A DNA stretch of 64,000 nt from CAYRHJ01 sp964424105 (GTDB taxonomy: Bacteria > Planctomycetota > Phycisphaerae > UBA1845). This document shows positions 34,896 through 42,886 of the stretch, one piece after another. Made by a program: the position numbers and the translations under genes. The notes below the pieces were generated by a model. That model was not told the DNA's origin and did not search any database. It saw only the letters and a list, made by a program, of their open reading frames with translations. The stretch covers positions 113,486-177,485 of the forward strand of contig CAYRHJ010000018.1 in assembly GCA_964424105.1 (NCBI GenBank). The letters run 5' to 3'. Every line of letters begins with the position of its first letter. The first letter of the stretch is position 1.

Positions 34896-35570
34896 GTGAC
34901 TGATGGGCAGAACGAACGTGAATCGACCCGCTCCGTTCATGGGGGCCAAAATGTCCGTTCGTCGGACCGTCCAGCGGTTTCGATGCCGAATGATCCCGTG
35001 AAGTTGTCGAAGATGCGAAAAATGCAGCGCGCCAAAATCCTCGTCGTCACGCCCGATGCGGTCACGCTTCAAATCGTGATCGGCGTCGTGGCGACACGGT
35101 GCGACGCCGACGTGTCCATCGCCACGAGTGGTTCGGAAGCGCTCGATATTGAATGTGAAGAACAGCATCACGTGGTGGTGACGATGGAATCCCTGCCGGA
35201 CATGTCCGGTTTTGATTTTATCGGACGAATTCTGGGTCTTCGCAATAGGCCTGTCATCCTGATCAGCGATTCCCCGCAGCCTGATCAAATGGTCCGGGCG
35301 CTGCGGATCGGTGTTTTGGACGTTTTGAGTGAACCGGTGGACGCGGATCGGTTGCAGGCAGCCGTTGAACGTGGGTTGCGGCAGGACATCCGCGAACGAC
35401 GTCGCCAGCAGCGCGAGCAGCGGTACCGATCGCTGCTGCGTCAGGTTCTGCGGGACCGGCGTGAACTTCATCAGCGGATGGACCTGATCTGCCGGGACAT
35501 GGTGGGCGCCCACCGGCGGCTCTTCCACCGTGTGCTCTGTGATGAACAGGGCTCGCGGAAGCGAATCTGA
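34896..35570 (+). CDS. Pseudo-receiver protein with helical tail
   Basis: Up to 224 residues; ATGs at 34983 and 35010 are alternative starts, as the first 40 residues are polar and non-conserved. Residues 46-165 follow the receiver fold, but the phosphorylation site is lost: VDDD is replaced by V51-T-P-D54, the phosphoacceptor position is M97 (VVVTMESLPDMSGFD) and the conserved Lys is E146 (LSEPVD). Only the switch Ser (ILISDS) remains. The tail from about residue 165 is a long, strongly basic coiled coil (RERRRQQREQRYRSLLRQ). It follows the histidine kinase by 18 bp. It probably binds a partner without being phosphorylated; function otherwise unknown. Confidence 0.82.
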   Translation: MTDGQNERESTRSVHGGQNVRSSDRPAVSMPNDPVKLSKMRKMQRAKILVVTPDAVTLQIVIGVVATRCDADVSIATSGSEALDIECEEQHHVVVTMESLPDMSGFDFIGRILGLRNRPVILISDSPQPDQMVRALRIGVLDVLSEPVDADRLQAAVERGLRQDIRERRRQQREQRYRSLLRQVLRDRRELHQRMDLICRDMVGAHRRLFHRVLCDEQGSRKRI

Positions 35571-35790
35571 CCTACCCCATCCATCGACGAGCTAGTCAAC
35601 AAGACAAGTCAGCACACACCCGGTGCAGGAACTGGACCCACCTCCCGCTCCCACACGGTCGCGGCTGGGAAACAAGCGGACGCGTCAGTGAAACAAGCGG
35701 TGGAGGTTGTGAAACAAGCGGTCGCGGCTCGGAAACAAGCGGTCGCGGCTCGGACAAAAGCTTGCCCGTGAATAATCCGCATTAAACTGA
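35571..35790. repeat. 21-bp tandem repeat derived from R2, five units
   Basis: Five 21-bp units at 35657-35761 with the core ggtcgcggctcggaaacaagc. The first half of the unit, ggtcgcggct, is the end of a reverse R2, and the array starts right after an R2-like ctcccacacggtcgcggct. The spacer lies between the pseudo-receiver gene and the convergent ispG gene. No gene. Confidence 0.88.
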
Positions 35791-37014
35791 CTAGATGGAC
35801 TTGGCTAGGACCGGCAGCGGGAGACTGCCGTCCGAACGCGGCAGGGGGTCGGGCGGGACAATGTTGACGGCGGAGTTGGAAAGCCGGGCTTCACCGCGTT
35901 CGACGCGTTCGGCGAACTTGACGCATTCTTCAAAAAGCGCATCAAGCATCTCGTCTTCGTTGACGGTTCGGGTCTGTTCGCCCTGAACGTAAATAATGCC
36001 ACGCCCCTTGCCGGCGAAGACGGCCACGTCCGCCCCCTCGGCCTCACCGGGTCCGTTGACGACGCAGCCCATGACCGCGACTTTTACCGGCGTCTTGATG
36101 GCCACCAACCGTTGCCGAACCTCAGCCACGAGCTTGATCAGGTCGATCTCGATCCGCCCGCAGGTCGGACAGGCGATCAGCTCCGGCTCCAGGCGATTTC
36201 GCATGCCCAGCGAGCAAAGCAGCTCCTTGGCATGATCGACCTCGTAGATCGGGTCGGCTGCGTAGGAAATGCGAATGGTGTCGCCGATGCCCATGGCCAA
36301 CAGCGTGCCCAGCGAGGCGATGGAGCGAATGGTCCCGGTCTCCGGGGGGCCGGCGTGCGTCAAACCGAGATGCAGCGGCAGATCGAAACGCGCGCTGGCG
36401 GCGCGATAGGCGTCGATGACGATTCGGGCGTCGATACTCTTGAGGCTGAGCACGACGTCGTGGAAATGGTTCTCGTCGAAAATGCGCATGTAGTGTTCAA
36501 GGGTTTCGACCATGAGCGCCACCAGCCGCTGATGGGGATTTTCCGCGATGGCCGCCTTCTGATTGGCCCGGCGGTCCTTGTCTTTTCGTTCGACAACGCT
36601 GCCCTCGTTGACGCCCACGCGAATGGGAATTCCGCGGTCCTTGCAGGCGGCAATGACGCGGTCGACCTGCTTGCGATCGGTGATGTTCCCGGGATTCAGT
36701 CGAATTTTATGCACGCCGGCGTCGATCGATTCCAACGCTCGTTCGAAATGATAATGGACGTCGGCGATGATGGGCACCGGCGACTGCTCCAGAATCGACC
36801 GCAGCGCGTCGGTGTCTTTTTTCTGGGGAACAGCCACCCGAACCAGATCACACCCGCCGTCGGCCAGCTTGCGGATTTGGGTGACGGTGGCGTCGATGTC
36901 ATAGGTGTAGGTGCTGGTCATGGACTGGATGGAAACGGGTGCGCCCCCACCCACGGGTACACCGCCGACGCTGACCTGATGTGTGATTTTACGAGGAATC
37001 ATAGCCAAGGTCAT
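35791..37014 (-). CDS. ispG: 4-hydroxy-3-methylbut-2-en-1-yl diphosphate synthase (flavodoxin/ferredoxin)
   Basis: Iron-sulfur enzyme of the MEP isoprenoid pathway that converts MEcPP to HMBPP. 407 residues, the short bacterial form without the middle domain. The N-terminal TIM barrel has VSIQSMTSTYTYDIDATVTQI, CDLVRVAVPQ, PIIADVHYHFE and KIRLNPGNI. The C-terminal 4Fe-4S domain has the three cysteines in LIACPTCGRIEIDL and KVAVMGCVVNGPGEAEGADV plus the conserved Glu. All are intact. Single gene, its 5' end facing a long repeat-rich spacer. Confidence 0.97.
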   Translation of the reverse strand: MTLAMIPRKITHQVSVGGVPVGGGAPVSIQSMTSTYTYDIDATVTQIRKLADGGCDLVRVAVPQKKDTDALRSILEQSPVPIIADVHYHFERALESIDAGVHKIRLNPGNITDRKQVDRVIAACKDRGIPIRVGVNEGSVVERKDKDRRANQKAAIAENPHQRLVALMVETLEHYMRIFDENHFHDVVLSLKSIDARIVIDAYRAASARFDLPLHLGLTHAGPPETGTIRSIASLGTLLAMGIGDTIRISYAADPIYEVDHAKELLCSLGMRNRLEPELIACPTCGRIEIDLIKLVAEVRQRLVAIKTPVKVAVMGCVVNGPGEAEGADVAVFAGKGRGIIYVQGEQTRTVNEDEMLDALFEECVKFAERVERGEARLSNSAVNIVPPDPLPRSDGSLPLPVLAKSI

Positions 37015-37642
37015 TTCAGTGATTGATTGCGACGCTATTCACCGATCGGAGTCCCGATCGATTGTCAAGTGATAGGGTTGGGCATCGGAACTGTCAATGT
37101 TTCATCGGTTTTCGATTGGACCCAGATTCAAAAAGCCTTGCGCGCCCCGACGCCCCGTAACCTCGACGAATTCGCGTTTCGGTGGAACTTCCGGCAATGA
37201 ACCCATGCGGTAGGAGCGGAGTCAGCTTTACGGCCGGGTGGCCCAGGTCCTACGGACCTGTGGGAATCGATTCTTCGACGCGCGATTCGCAAGAAACTAC
37301 TCGGTGCATGGACCTTTGAATATCCAGCTACGGGCCACGCCCGCCGACGCGCTGGATTCCGGCTTGCGCCGGAATGACAGCGTTGGCCGGAATGACAACC
37401 TTCGTCGTCACTCCGGCGAAAGCCGGAGTCCAGGAAACCGCACTGACGGCTGGATTCCGGCTTGCGCCGGAATGACGATGTTCACCATTTGCTGCGCTCC
37501 GTAGTACATGAAAGTGTCGTCCACACACTTTCATCGGCTCCCCCACATCCAAAGGAGGTGGGCCACCCGGCCTCGGCAGCATTGATCCGTCGGATGGCGT
37601 GGCCGAAATGCATCATGGATTTGCCGTTAGCGCGGTCAGCCC
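37015..37642. repeat. Spacer upstream of ispG with R1-like and R3 repeats
   Basis: An R1-like hairpin variant lies at 37234-37265 (caggtcc-tac-ggacctg). R3 elements lie at 37352-37378 (reverse), 37406-37432 and 37450-37476 (reverse). An R1 lies at 37532-37569 with one stem mismatch. No gene. The ispG promoter should lie in the first 200 bp, but I cannot place it. Confidence 0.8.
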
Positions 37643-37714
37643 CGGCGTTTACACGATCACCGGTGTTTACACAATCTCCGGTGTTTACACGATCTCCGGT
37701 GTTTACACGATCAA
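37643..37714. repeat. 18-bp tandem repeat, four units, overlapping a stop codon
   Basis: Four units of cggtgtttacacgatctc with slight drift. The last unit contains the TGA stop (tca at 37711-37713) of the gene read from the other strand. Confidence 0.92.
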
Positions 37715-38460
37715 ATGAATTGGTCGGGGTGATCTCGCAAACTTAACGGCGGTCTTAGAATCTCGCTCAAGATGACGATCCGTCGTAGCCCACTCGCGGT
37801 CAAATCCAGGTCCAATGGTACGGTGGCGACCTGTTGAACCCCATCTGTTGCGTCCGGGCTTGGCGATTCGCCCAAACGCCAGGTGGAACCCGTTTCCGCC
37901 TTTTTGGGTGATTGGGTCGGCGCATACCAAGATTGTTCACTTTTCGGCACGGGGGGAACCGTGGCGACCTTGCGGGCCACGCGGGGAGACTCCGGTATCG
38001 GTCGTGACGGCTGCGGACGACGAACGGGCCTGGGGGGCACGGCGGGACCGGAAATTTTTCGTTCAGACCGGGGGGAGGCGGGTCGAATCGGCTTTGCTAT
38101 CGGCACGGGCGGCGCCGAAGCTTGGTCTGGCCCGCGCCGGGCTGTGGGGGCGAACGGCGGGGGATTGAAAGTCGATGGTGCCGTTCGCTGCGGCGCCTGC
38201 GACGTAGCTTTCCGTTCGGGTATGGGCATATCCGCGAACGGCTCTCCCGGGTCACCCGCGTCCTTGGCCGCGTCACCCGATTGATTCTGGTAACGCGCTC
38301 GAATCCACTCGCCGAACGACTTCAGCGCCGGAATGATGAGCACCAACAGGATGTACAGCAGGTTGGTCCAATTCTCTGCGGAATCAAGCTGACCCAGTAA
38401 CACGGGAATCGACTCATCCACCGCATTAAACTGACGCAGCCACTCGGGCATCACCATCAT
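37711..38460 (-). CDS. Proline-rich single-pass membrane protein in the floA locus
   Basis: 249 residues. A hydrophobic helix near residues 32-48 (NLLYILLVLIIPALKSFGEWI) is followed by a long disordered region rich in Pro, Ala, Arg and Ser, from about 60 to 215. The end (GLRRIVILSEILRPPLSLRD) looks conserved and structured. The start ATG overlaps the floA stop by one base (TGATG), so the two are coupled. In Bacillus a small membrane protein (YqfB) holds this place after the flotillin gene; I see no sequence match to it. A scaffold or adapter for the flotillin complex is a guess. The stop lies in an 18-bp minisatellite. Confidence 0.75.
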   Translation of the reverse strand: MMVMPEWLRQFNAVDESIPVLLGQLDSAENWTNLLYILLVLIIPALKSFGEWIRARYQNQSGDAAKDAGDPGEPFADMPIPERKATSQAPQRTAPSTFNPPPFAPTARRGPDQASAPPVPIAKPIRPASPRSERKISGPAVPPRPVRRPQPSRPIPESPRVARKVATVPPVPKSEQSWYAPTQSPKKAETGSTWRLGESPSPDATDGVQQVATVPLDLDLTASGLRRIVILSEILRPPLSLRDHPDQFI

Positions 38461-39518
38461 CAGACAGCCCCCGGCTTATCGCCCGATTCGCCTTTGCCGC
38501 CGATGGAATCGCGCATATGGGTATCTGCCACGATGTTCTTCATGCGGTAATAGTCCATGATGCCCAGGTTTCCGTTTCGAAAGGCCTCCGCCATCGCCAG
38601 CGGCACCTGCGCTTCAGCCTCAACCACCTTGGCGCGGTTCTCCTCCACGCGAGCTTTCATTTCCGCTTCCTGGGCACGGGCCATGGCCGCACGTTTTTCC
38701 GCTTCAGCCTGAAATCGTCGCTTGTCCGCTTCAGCCTGCTCCGCTTGCAGTTTGGCACCGACATTGGCCTCCTGCGAAACGCCGGCCACGCTGATGTCGG
38801 CAATGTCGACCGAAAGGATTTCGAACGCCGTCCCCGCGTCCAACCCGGTGGCCAATGCTCTTCGCGCAATTTCGTCGGGGTTTTCCAGAACGTCTTTGTA
38901 CGAAGCCTTGGAACCGATGGCGCTGACGATGGCTTGACCGACCCGGGCGATCACTGTTTCCTCCGTTGCACCACCGATAAGCTGGCGAAGATTGGTCCGC
39001 ACCGTGACCCGTGCCTTGGCCAACAAACGAATTCCGTCCTTGGCCACCGCGTCCAGCTTGTCCACCGGCGAATCCGAACCCGGACAATCGATCACTTTCG
39101 GATTCACGGAGGTGTTCACGGCGTCCAGAATGTCGCGACCGGCCAAATCAATCGCGCACGCGCTGCGATAATCAAGATCGATGTTCGCCCGGTTGGATTG
39201 AATCATCGCTCGGACAACGGAAGGCACGCGTCCGCCGGCCAGGTAATGACTCTCCAGATCGCTCGTGGTGATATCGTGGACTCCGGCTTTGACGAGTTGA
39301 ATCTTACTCAGCACGATCGTCGGGGCGTGCACCTTGCGAAGTCGCATGCCGATCAGGTCGGTCATGCTCACCTCGGCCTTGCTGAAATAGGCCTGCAACC
39401 ACAGACCCAGGAATTGAAAAATCACGAACGCGAAAACCAACGCCACGATGACGACGATGATGCCGACGATCCATCCGATGGACGTTGTTTGGGCAATCAG
39501 TGGGTCCAGGGAATACAT
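38460..39518 (-). CDS. floA: Flotillin-like protein FloA
   Basis: 352 residues. A single N-terminal membrane hairpin or helix (GWIVGIIVVIVALVFAFVIFQFLGLWLQAYFSKAEV) is followed by an SPFH-type domain: LRKVHAPTIVLSKIQLVKAG, IDLAGRDILDAVNTSVNPKVI, VARVGQAIVSAIGS-like segments and FEILSVDIADISVAG. A coiled-coil region rich in Glu and Ala follows (QAEQAEADKRRFQAEAEKRAA). FloA proteins form membrane foci that organise functional microdomains. It is preceded by two nfeD-type genes and followed by the proline-rich gene, the expected layout for this family. Confidence 0.96.
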   Translation of the reverse strand: MYSLDPLIAQTTSIGWIVGIIVVIVALVFAFVIFQFLGLWLQAYFSKAEVSMTDLIGMRLRKVHAPTIVLSKIQLVKAGVHDITTSDLESHYLAGGRVPSVVRAMIQSNRANIDLDYRSACAIDLAGRDILDAVNTSVNPKVIDCPGSDSPVDKLDAVAKDGIRLLAKARVTVRTNLRQLIGGATEETVIARVGQAIVSAIGSKASYKDVLENPDEIARRALATGLDAGTAFEILSVDIADISVAGVSQEANVGAKLQAEQAEADKRRFQAEAEKRAAMARAQEAEMKARVEENRAKVVEAEAQVPLAMAEAFRNGNLGIMDYYRMKNIVADTHMRDSIGGKGESGDKPGAV

Positions 39519-39529
39519 CTACCGTCCTT

Positions 39530-40060
39530 TCAAACCAGGGGAGACTCCGCTCCATTCGAATCGTTCAGGTCCTGCGTTGCTTCCAAACGCACTTCCAAGC
39601 TTCGGCCTCGAACACCGATGGCTCGCACACTCTTACCCGAGTCGATCATGCCCGACTCGCAGATGCATGGTATACGTTTTCCGTCGAATTCGCACGTGCC
39701 CACGGGTCGCAGCGGTGTCAAGGTGCGGCCCGATGTGTTGACCAATAACAGAAGCTCGTCCGTACCGGCCCCAAAATCTTTCGCGGTGTACACCGGGTTA
39801 TCCGGGGCGATCTTGCGACCGATCCACGTGTTGGGCCATATTTTGACCGCGGCCATCACAAACGCCGGTAGAAGCACAACCGTGGCGATGATGGAAATCG
39901 TACCGGCGGTCTGACCCACCTGAAACGTCCGCACGATGGCCATGACCAGGAATGCGACGCCCACGAATGTTAACACGCCGTGCGAAGGGATGAAAACTTC
40001 AGCGGTCAGCAGCAGCACCGCCACGCCGTACAATAAAATCAGGACGCCGATCTCACCCAT
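39530..40060 (-). CDS. NfeD-like membrane protein, short form
   Basis: 176 residues. Three hydrophobic helices (VLILLYGVAVLLLTAEVFIP; LTFVGVAFLVMAIVRTF; GTISIIATVVLLPAFVMAAVKIW) are followed by a C-terminal OB-fold segment with LTPLRPVGTCEFDGKRIPCICESGMIDSGKSVRAIGVRGRSLEVR. This is the typical NfeD C-terminal domain. It lacks the N-terminal protease domain of the longer paralogue just upstream. The gap to floA is 11 bp and to the long form 22 bp, so they form an operon. NfeD proteins assist flotillins in microdomain formation. Confidence 0.9.
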   Translation of the reverse strand: MGEIGVLILLYGVAVLLLTAEVFIPSHGVLTFVGVAFLVMAIVRTFQVGQTAGTISIIATVVLLPAFVMAAVKIWPNTWIGRKIAPDNPVYTAKDFGAGTDELLLLVNTSGRTLTPLRPVGTCEFDGKRIPCICESGMIDSGKSVRAIGVRGRSLEVRLEATQDLNDSNGAESPLV

Positions 40061-40082
40061 GAAGTCGGACTCTCATCTTCAA

Positions 40083-41744
40083 CTACGCCCTTCGTGCTTC
40101 ACGCACCACTACTCTGTTCCCATGCCGCTCGACGACTTCCACGCGCGATCCCTGACCGATCAGGTCACCCTGGGAAATCACGTCCACGAGCATCGTTCCG
40201 AAACGGGCTTTGCCCGCAGGACGAAGCGGCGAAACCGTTTCGCCGATGTCACCCAATCGGGCAGCCCCGACGTACGGGTCGTCAATGATCACGTCCGACG
40301 GGGTCGGGTTGGCCGGTACGATGTCTCGCAAATACGGCATTTGCGGCAGGTATCGGCTGAGCGCAATCATTCCCGCGATGGAAAGCGTAATCGCCGCCGC
40401 CAGCGTCGTCACGCCTGATTTCAGTCCGTCCATGGCGGGCGTTAACGCCGGCCAATGAATCGGAAAACCATCGGGCGATTCGGGAACGAACGTCGCCAGC
40501 AGGCCGATGATGATACACAAAACGCCCGTCACGCCCGGAACGCCGAAACCGGGCAAAACGAAAACCTCGACTCCCAGCAGTACCAGACCGATGACGATAA
40601 TGACGATTTCCCACACATTCGCCAAACCGGTGACGAACGGCGCGCCCAGGAAAATCCCCAACGCGATCAGGGCCACCAATCCGGGGACGCCCACTCCCGG
40701 CGTGTTGAACTCCACATAGGCACCCAGGAACACGACGATCAGCAAAAAGGCCCGCACGGGCATCGACGTCAGCCATCGCGTGAATACTTCGGACCACGTA
40801 AAATCGATCCGCCGCATCTCGCCGGTCAAGCCGTAACGATCACGCAGATCTTCTTCGTCCTTCGCGATGCCCTTCGAAAATCCGAAAGCATGCGCCCGGC
40901 TCTGATTCATCGTCAACAGTTCCGTCGACCGGACCACGGGTTGATCGACTTTCATTTCATTTCCCGTCACCGGATCCTCAAACGACTCCACCAGACGCCA
41001 TCTCGGCTCGTTCGCACCGATCGCCGGAACTTCAACGCCCAGGACTCGCGTCGTCTTCGGCGAGTCAACCAATTCGTCCTTCTCCTTCGTTTCGACGAAT
41101 CGCCGTTCCCCCGTCTCGATGTTCTCGATCCAGAAAACCTCGTATTCCTTCACGACCATGGCCTCACACAACAGCGTGTCATAACCGTGCCGGGCGGCTG
41201 AATCTCGAAACTGTTCCAGGACCGGGCTTTCCGCCTTGGCACGCAGTTCTTCGGGCACCTCCGACGGGCCCGTCGGACCGCCCAGTATCACGCCGCAATC
41301 ACCCAACGTCGATGCCTTGGCCATCACGATCTCATCACACGCCACCGCGATCATCGACCCAGCCGAATACGCGTCCGCATTGACCCATGCGATCGTCCTG
41401 ACCCCCTCCAGGTTCTTGATGTAATTGCAAATCTCCAACGCGCTGGTGACGTAGCCGCCCGGTGTGTTCAATTCGAAAATAATCACCTGCACCCCATCAG
41501 CCAACGCCTCCTCCACCCGCCGCTTGATGCTGACCGTGGTGACGTCACTGATTTCCTTGGTGATGGGAATGATGGCTGCCCGGCCCTCGCCCTCCTCAAT
41601 CGCAGCCGCGGTATCGTCGATCGTCTGCACGAACGTTGTCGCAACCTGTGTTCGCGAGTTGGCCGTTCCCCATCCCGTGCACAAGGTCGCCGCTACGGCT
41701 GCAACCATCGCGTGCCAGCCCAGTTGAATATGATTCCTTGTCAT
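40083..41744 (-). CDS. NfeD long form: ClpP-class membrane serine protease
   Basis: 553 residues from the ATG at 41744, chosen for ggag eight bases upstream; the frame extends to 41840. A signal peptide (AMVAAVAATLCTGWGTA) is followed by a ClpP/crotonase-fold protease domain: VIIFELNTPGGYVTSALEI, the nucleophile Ser in WVNADAYSAGSMIAVACDE, and MAKASTLGDCGVI. Several membrane helices follow (RAFLLIVVFLGAYVEF; GLVALIALGIFLGAPFV; EIVIIVIGLVLLGVEVFVL), then a C-terminal OB-fold (LGDIGETVSPLRPAGKARF). First gene of the nfeD-nfeD-floA-proline-rich operon. It matches the YqeZ/NfeD1b type. Confidence 0.92.
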   Translation of the reverse strand: MTRNHIQLGWHAMVAAVAATLCTGWGTANSRTQVATTFVQTIDDTAAAIEEGEGRAAIIPITKEISDVTTVSIKRRVEEALADGVQVIIFELNTPGGYVTSALEICNYIKNLEGVRTIAWVNADAYSAGSMIAVACDEIVMAKASTLGDCGVILGGPTGPSEVPEELRAKAESPVLEQFRDSAARHGYDTLLCEAMVVKEYEVFWIENIETGERRFVETKEKDELVDSPKTTRVLGVEVPAIGANEPRWRLVESFEDPVTGNEMKVDQPVVRSTELLTMNQSRAHAFGFSKGIAKDEEDLRDRYGLTGEMRRIDFTWSEVFTRWLTSMPVRAFLLIVVFLGAYVEFNTPGVGVPGLVALIALGIFLGAPFVTGLANVWEIVIIVIGLVLLGVEVFVLPGFGVPGVTGVLCIIIGLLATFVPESPDGFPIHWPALTPAMDGLKSGVTTLAAAITLSIAGMIALSRYLPQMPYLRDIVPANPTPSDVIIDDPYVGAARLGDIGETVSPLRPAGKARFGTMLVDVISQGDLIGQGSRVEVVERHGNRVVVREARRA

Positions 41745-41876
41745 GTCGCGATCTCCGCCCTGCATGGGGGCCTGCCCGACGGACGTGTGCTCTTTCCGTT
41801 CCGTCCGACGAACACCGTATTTTACGAGCCGCACACGCAACCGGCAAGGCGACGAATCCTCCTTCGTCCGTTCAGG

Positions 41877-42150
41877 GTCCGTGACAGTTTACGCGGGTAG
41901 ATTTTCGCCCCGCGAGGGGCGACGGAATCTAGCCACGGGTGAAGCCGCCGCAGGCGGCGGAACCCGTGGATACCGGACCTTGCTAACCCGTCCCGCCCCG
42001 GCAGGGGCGGTGGAAGTCGACGCAACCGCCTCCGCTACTTGCGGGGCGGTGATCATGGGGCGGGTCGGCAACCACAAATTGCGCTTCGCTTCACCCGCGG
42101 CTACTGTCCTGCGCCCCGTTCGTTCGGGGCAGAAGAATGCCCCGCACGCC
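41877..42150 (+). repeat. R4 element, copy 2, with an extension
   Basis: Starts gtccgtgacagtttacgcgg and follows copy 1 (24865-25018, minus) through the palindromes cgccccgcgaggggcg, gccgccgcaggcggcgg and cgccccggcaggggcgg. A further segment to about 42150 repeats related GC palindromes (cgccccgttcgttcggggc). An R2 element follows at 42206-42230 and a partial one near 42240-42268. No gene in 41745-42302. Confidence 0.75.
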
Positions 42151-42302
42151 TCCCTTGAATGCATCGATCGCTAGCGTAGTTAGTCATTTTATTTGCATCT
42201 TAACACAGCCGCGACCGTCAGGGAGCGGTCTCCAACTGGTCGCGCCCACCGCTTCCTGACGGGCGCGGCGCGGATATTACGCGATCAACCTCCTACATTA
42301 CA

Positions 42303-42827
42303 CTAGGGTCGTTCCTCGTCGGCACGAATCATCTCCTGTAACGTGCGGTTCTTAACCTCAACGTTCTTGGCCAGGTCTGATTTTTGCCTCGCCAGGCTCG
42401 CTTCCACGTCTGGATTGTGCAATGCAACGATCTGGGCGGCCAATACCGCCGCATTCACCGCACCGGCCTCACCGATTCCCATCCCAGCCACAGGTATCCC
42501 CGGCGGCATCTGCACCGTGCTCAGCAACGCATCGATCCCCGACAGCGGACCACTGGCCAGGGGCACACCGATCACCGGCAGCGTCGTATGCGCCGCCACG
42601 GTTCCCGCCAACGCTGCGGACAATCCCGCGGCCGCGATGATCACCGAAAACCCTTCTTCCTTGGCGGATCGGGCGAACGCGTGAACGCGATCCGGACCCC
42701 GATGGGCCGACATGATCTCGACAGCCGGTTGGATGCCCAGTTCACGAAGCTGCTCAACGCATCGCCTCATCACCGGCCAATCACTGTCGCTTCCCATAAC
42801 GATCGCCACACGGGCATCCGCCATCAC
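42303..42827 (-). CDS. purE: N5-carboxyaminoimidazole ribonucleotide mutase
   Basis: Class I PurE of purine synthesis, converting N5-CAIR to CAIR. 174 residues. The nucleotide-binding loop is VAIVMGSDSDWPVM, the catalytic histidine lies in EIMSAHRGPDRV, and FSVIIAAAGLSAALAGTVAAHTTLPVIGVPL and SGIDALLSTVQMPPGIPVAGMGIGEAGAVNAAVLAAQIV complete the fold. An ATG one codon later is also possible. purK is not in the window. It lies downstream of the DUF4838 gene, with a 46-bp gap, on the same strand. Confidence 0.96.
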   Translation of the reverse strand: MMADARVAIVMGSDSDWPVMRRCVEQLRELGIQPAVEIMSAHRGPDRVHAFARSAKEEGFSVIIAAAGLSAALAGTVAAHTTLPVIGVPLASGPLSGIDALLSTVQMPPGIPVAGMGIGEAGAVNAAVLAAQIVALHNPDVEASLARQKSDLAKNVEVKNRTLQEMIRADEERP

Positions 42828-42861
42828 GGATCTCCTTCAAATGGCACGACCACCACTTTCC

Positions 42862-42886
42862 GAGCCGCGACCGTCAGGGAGCGGTC
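42862..42886 (+). repeat. R2 element overlapping the 3' end of the DUF4838 gene
   Basis: A full R2 (gaccgtcagggagcggtc core) at 42862-42886. Read on the other strand it encodes Thr-Ala-Pro-stop, which ends the DUF4838 protein, so the repeat has become the gene terminus. Confidence 0.88.

Noticed and set aside
38517..39914. 465-residue frame on the plus strand
   Set aside because: It runs antisense through floA and the short nfeD gene, which have clear family motifs. The frame is a shadow.
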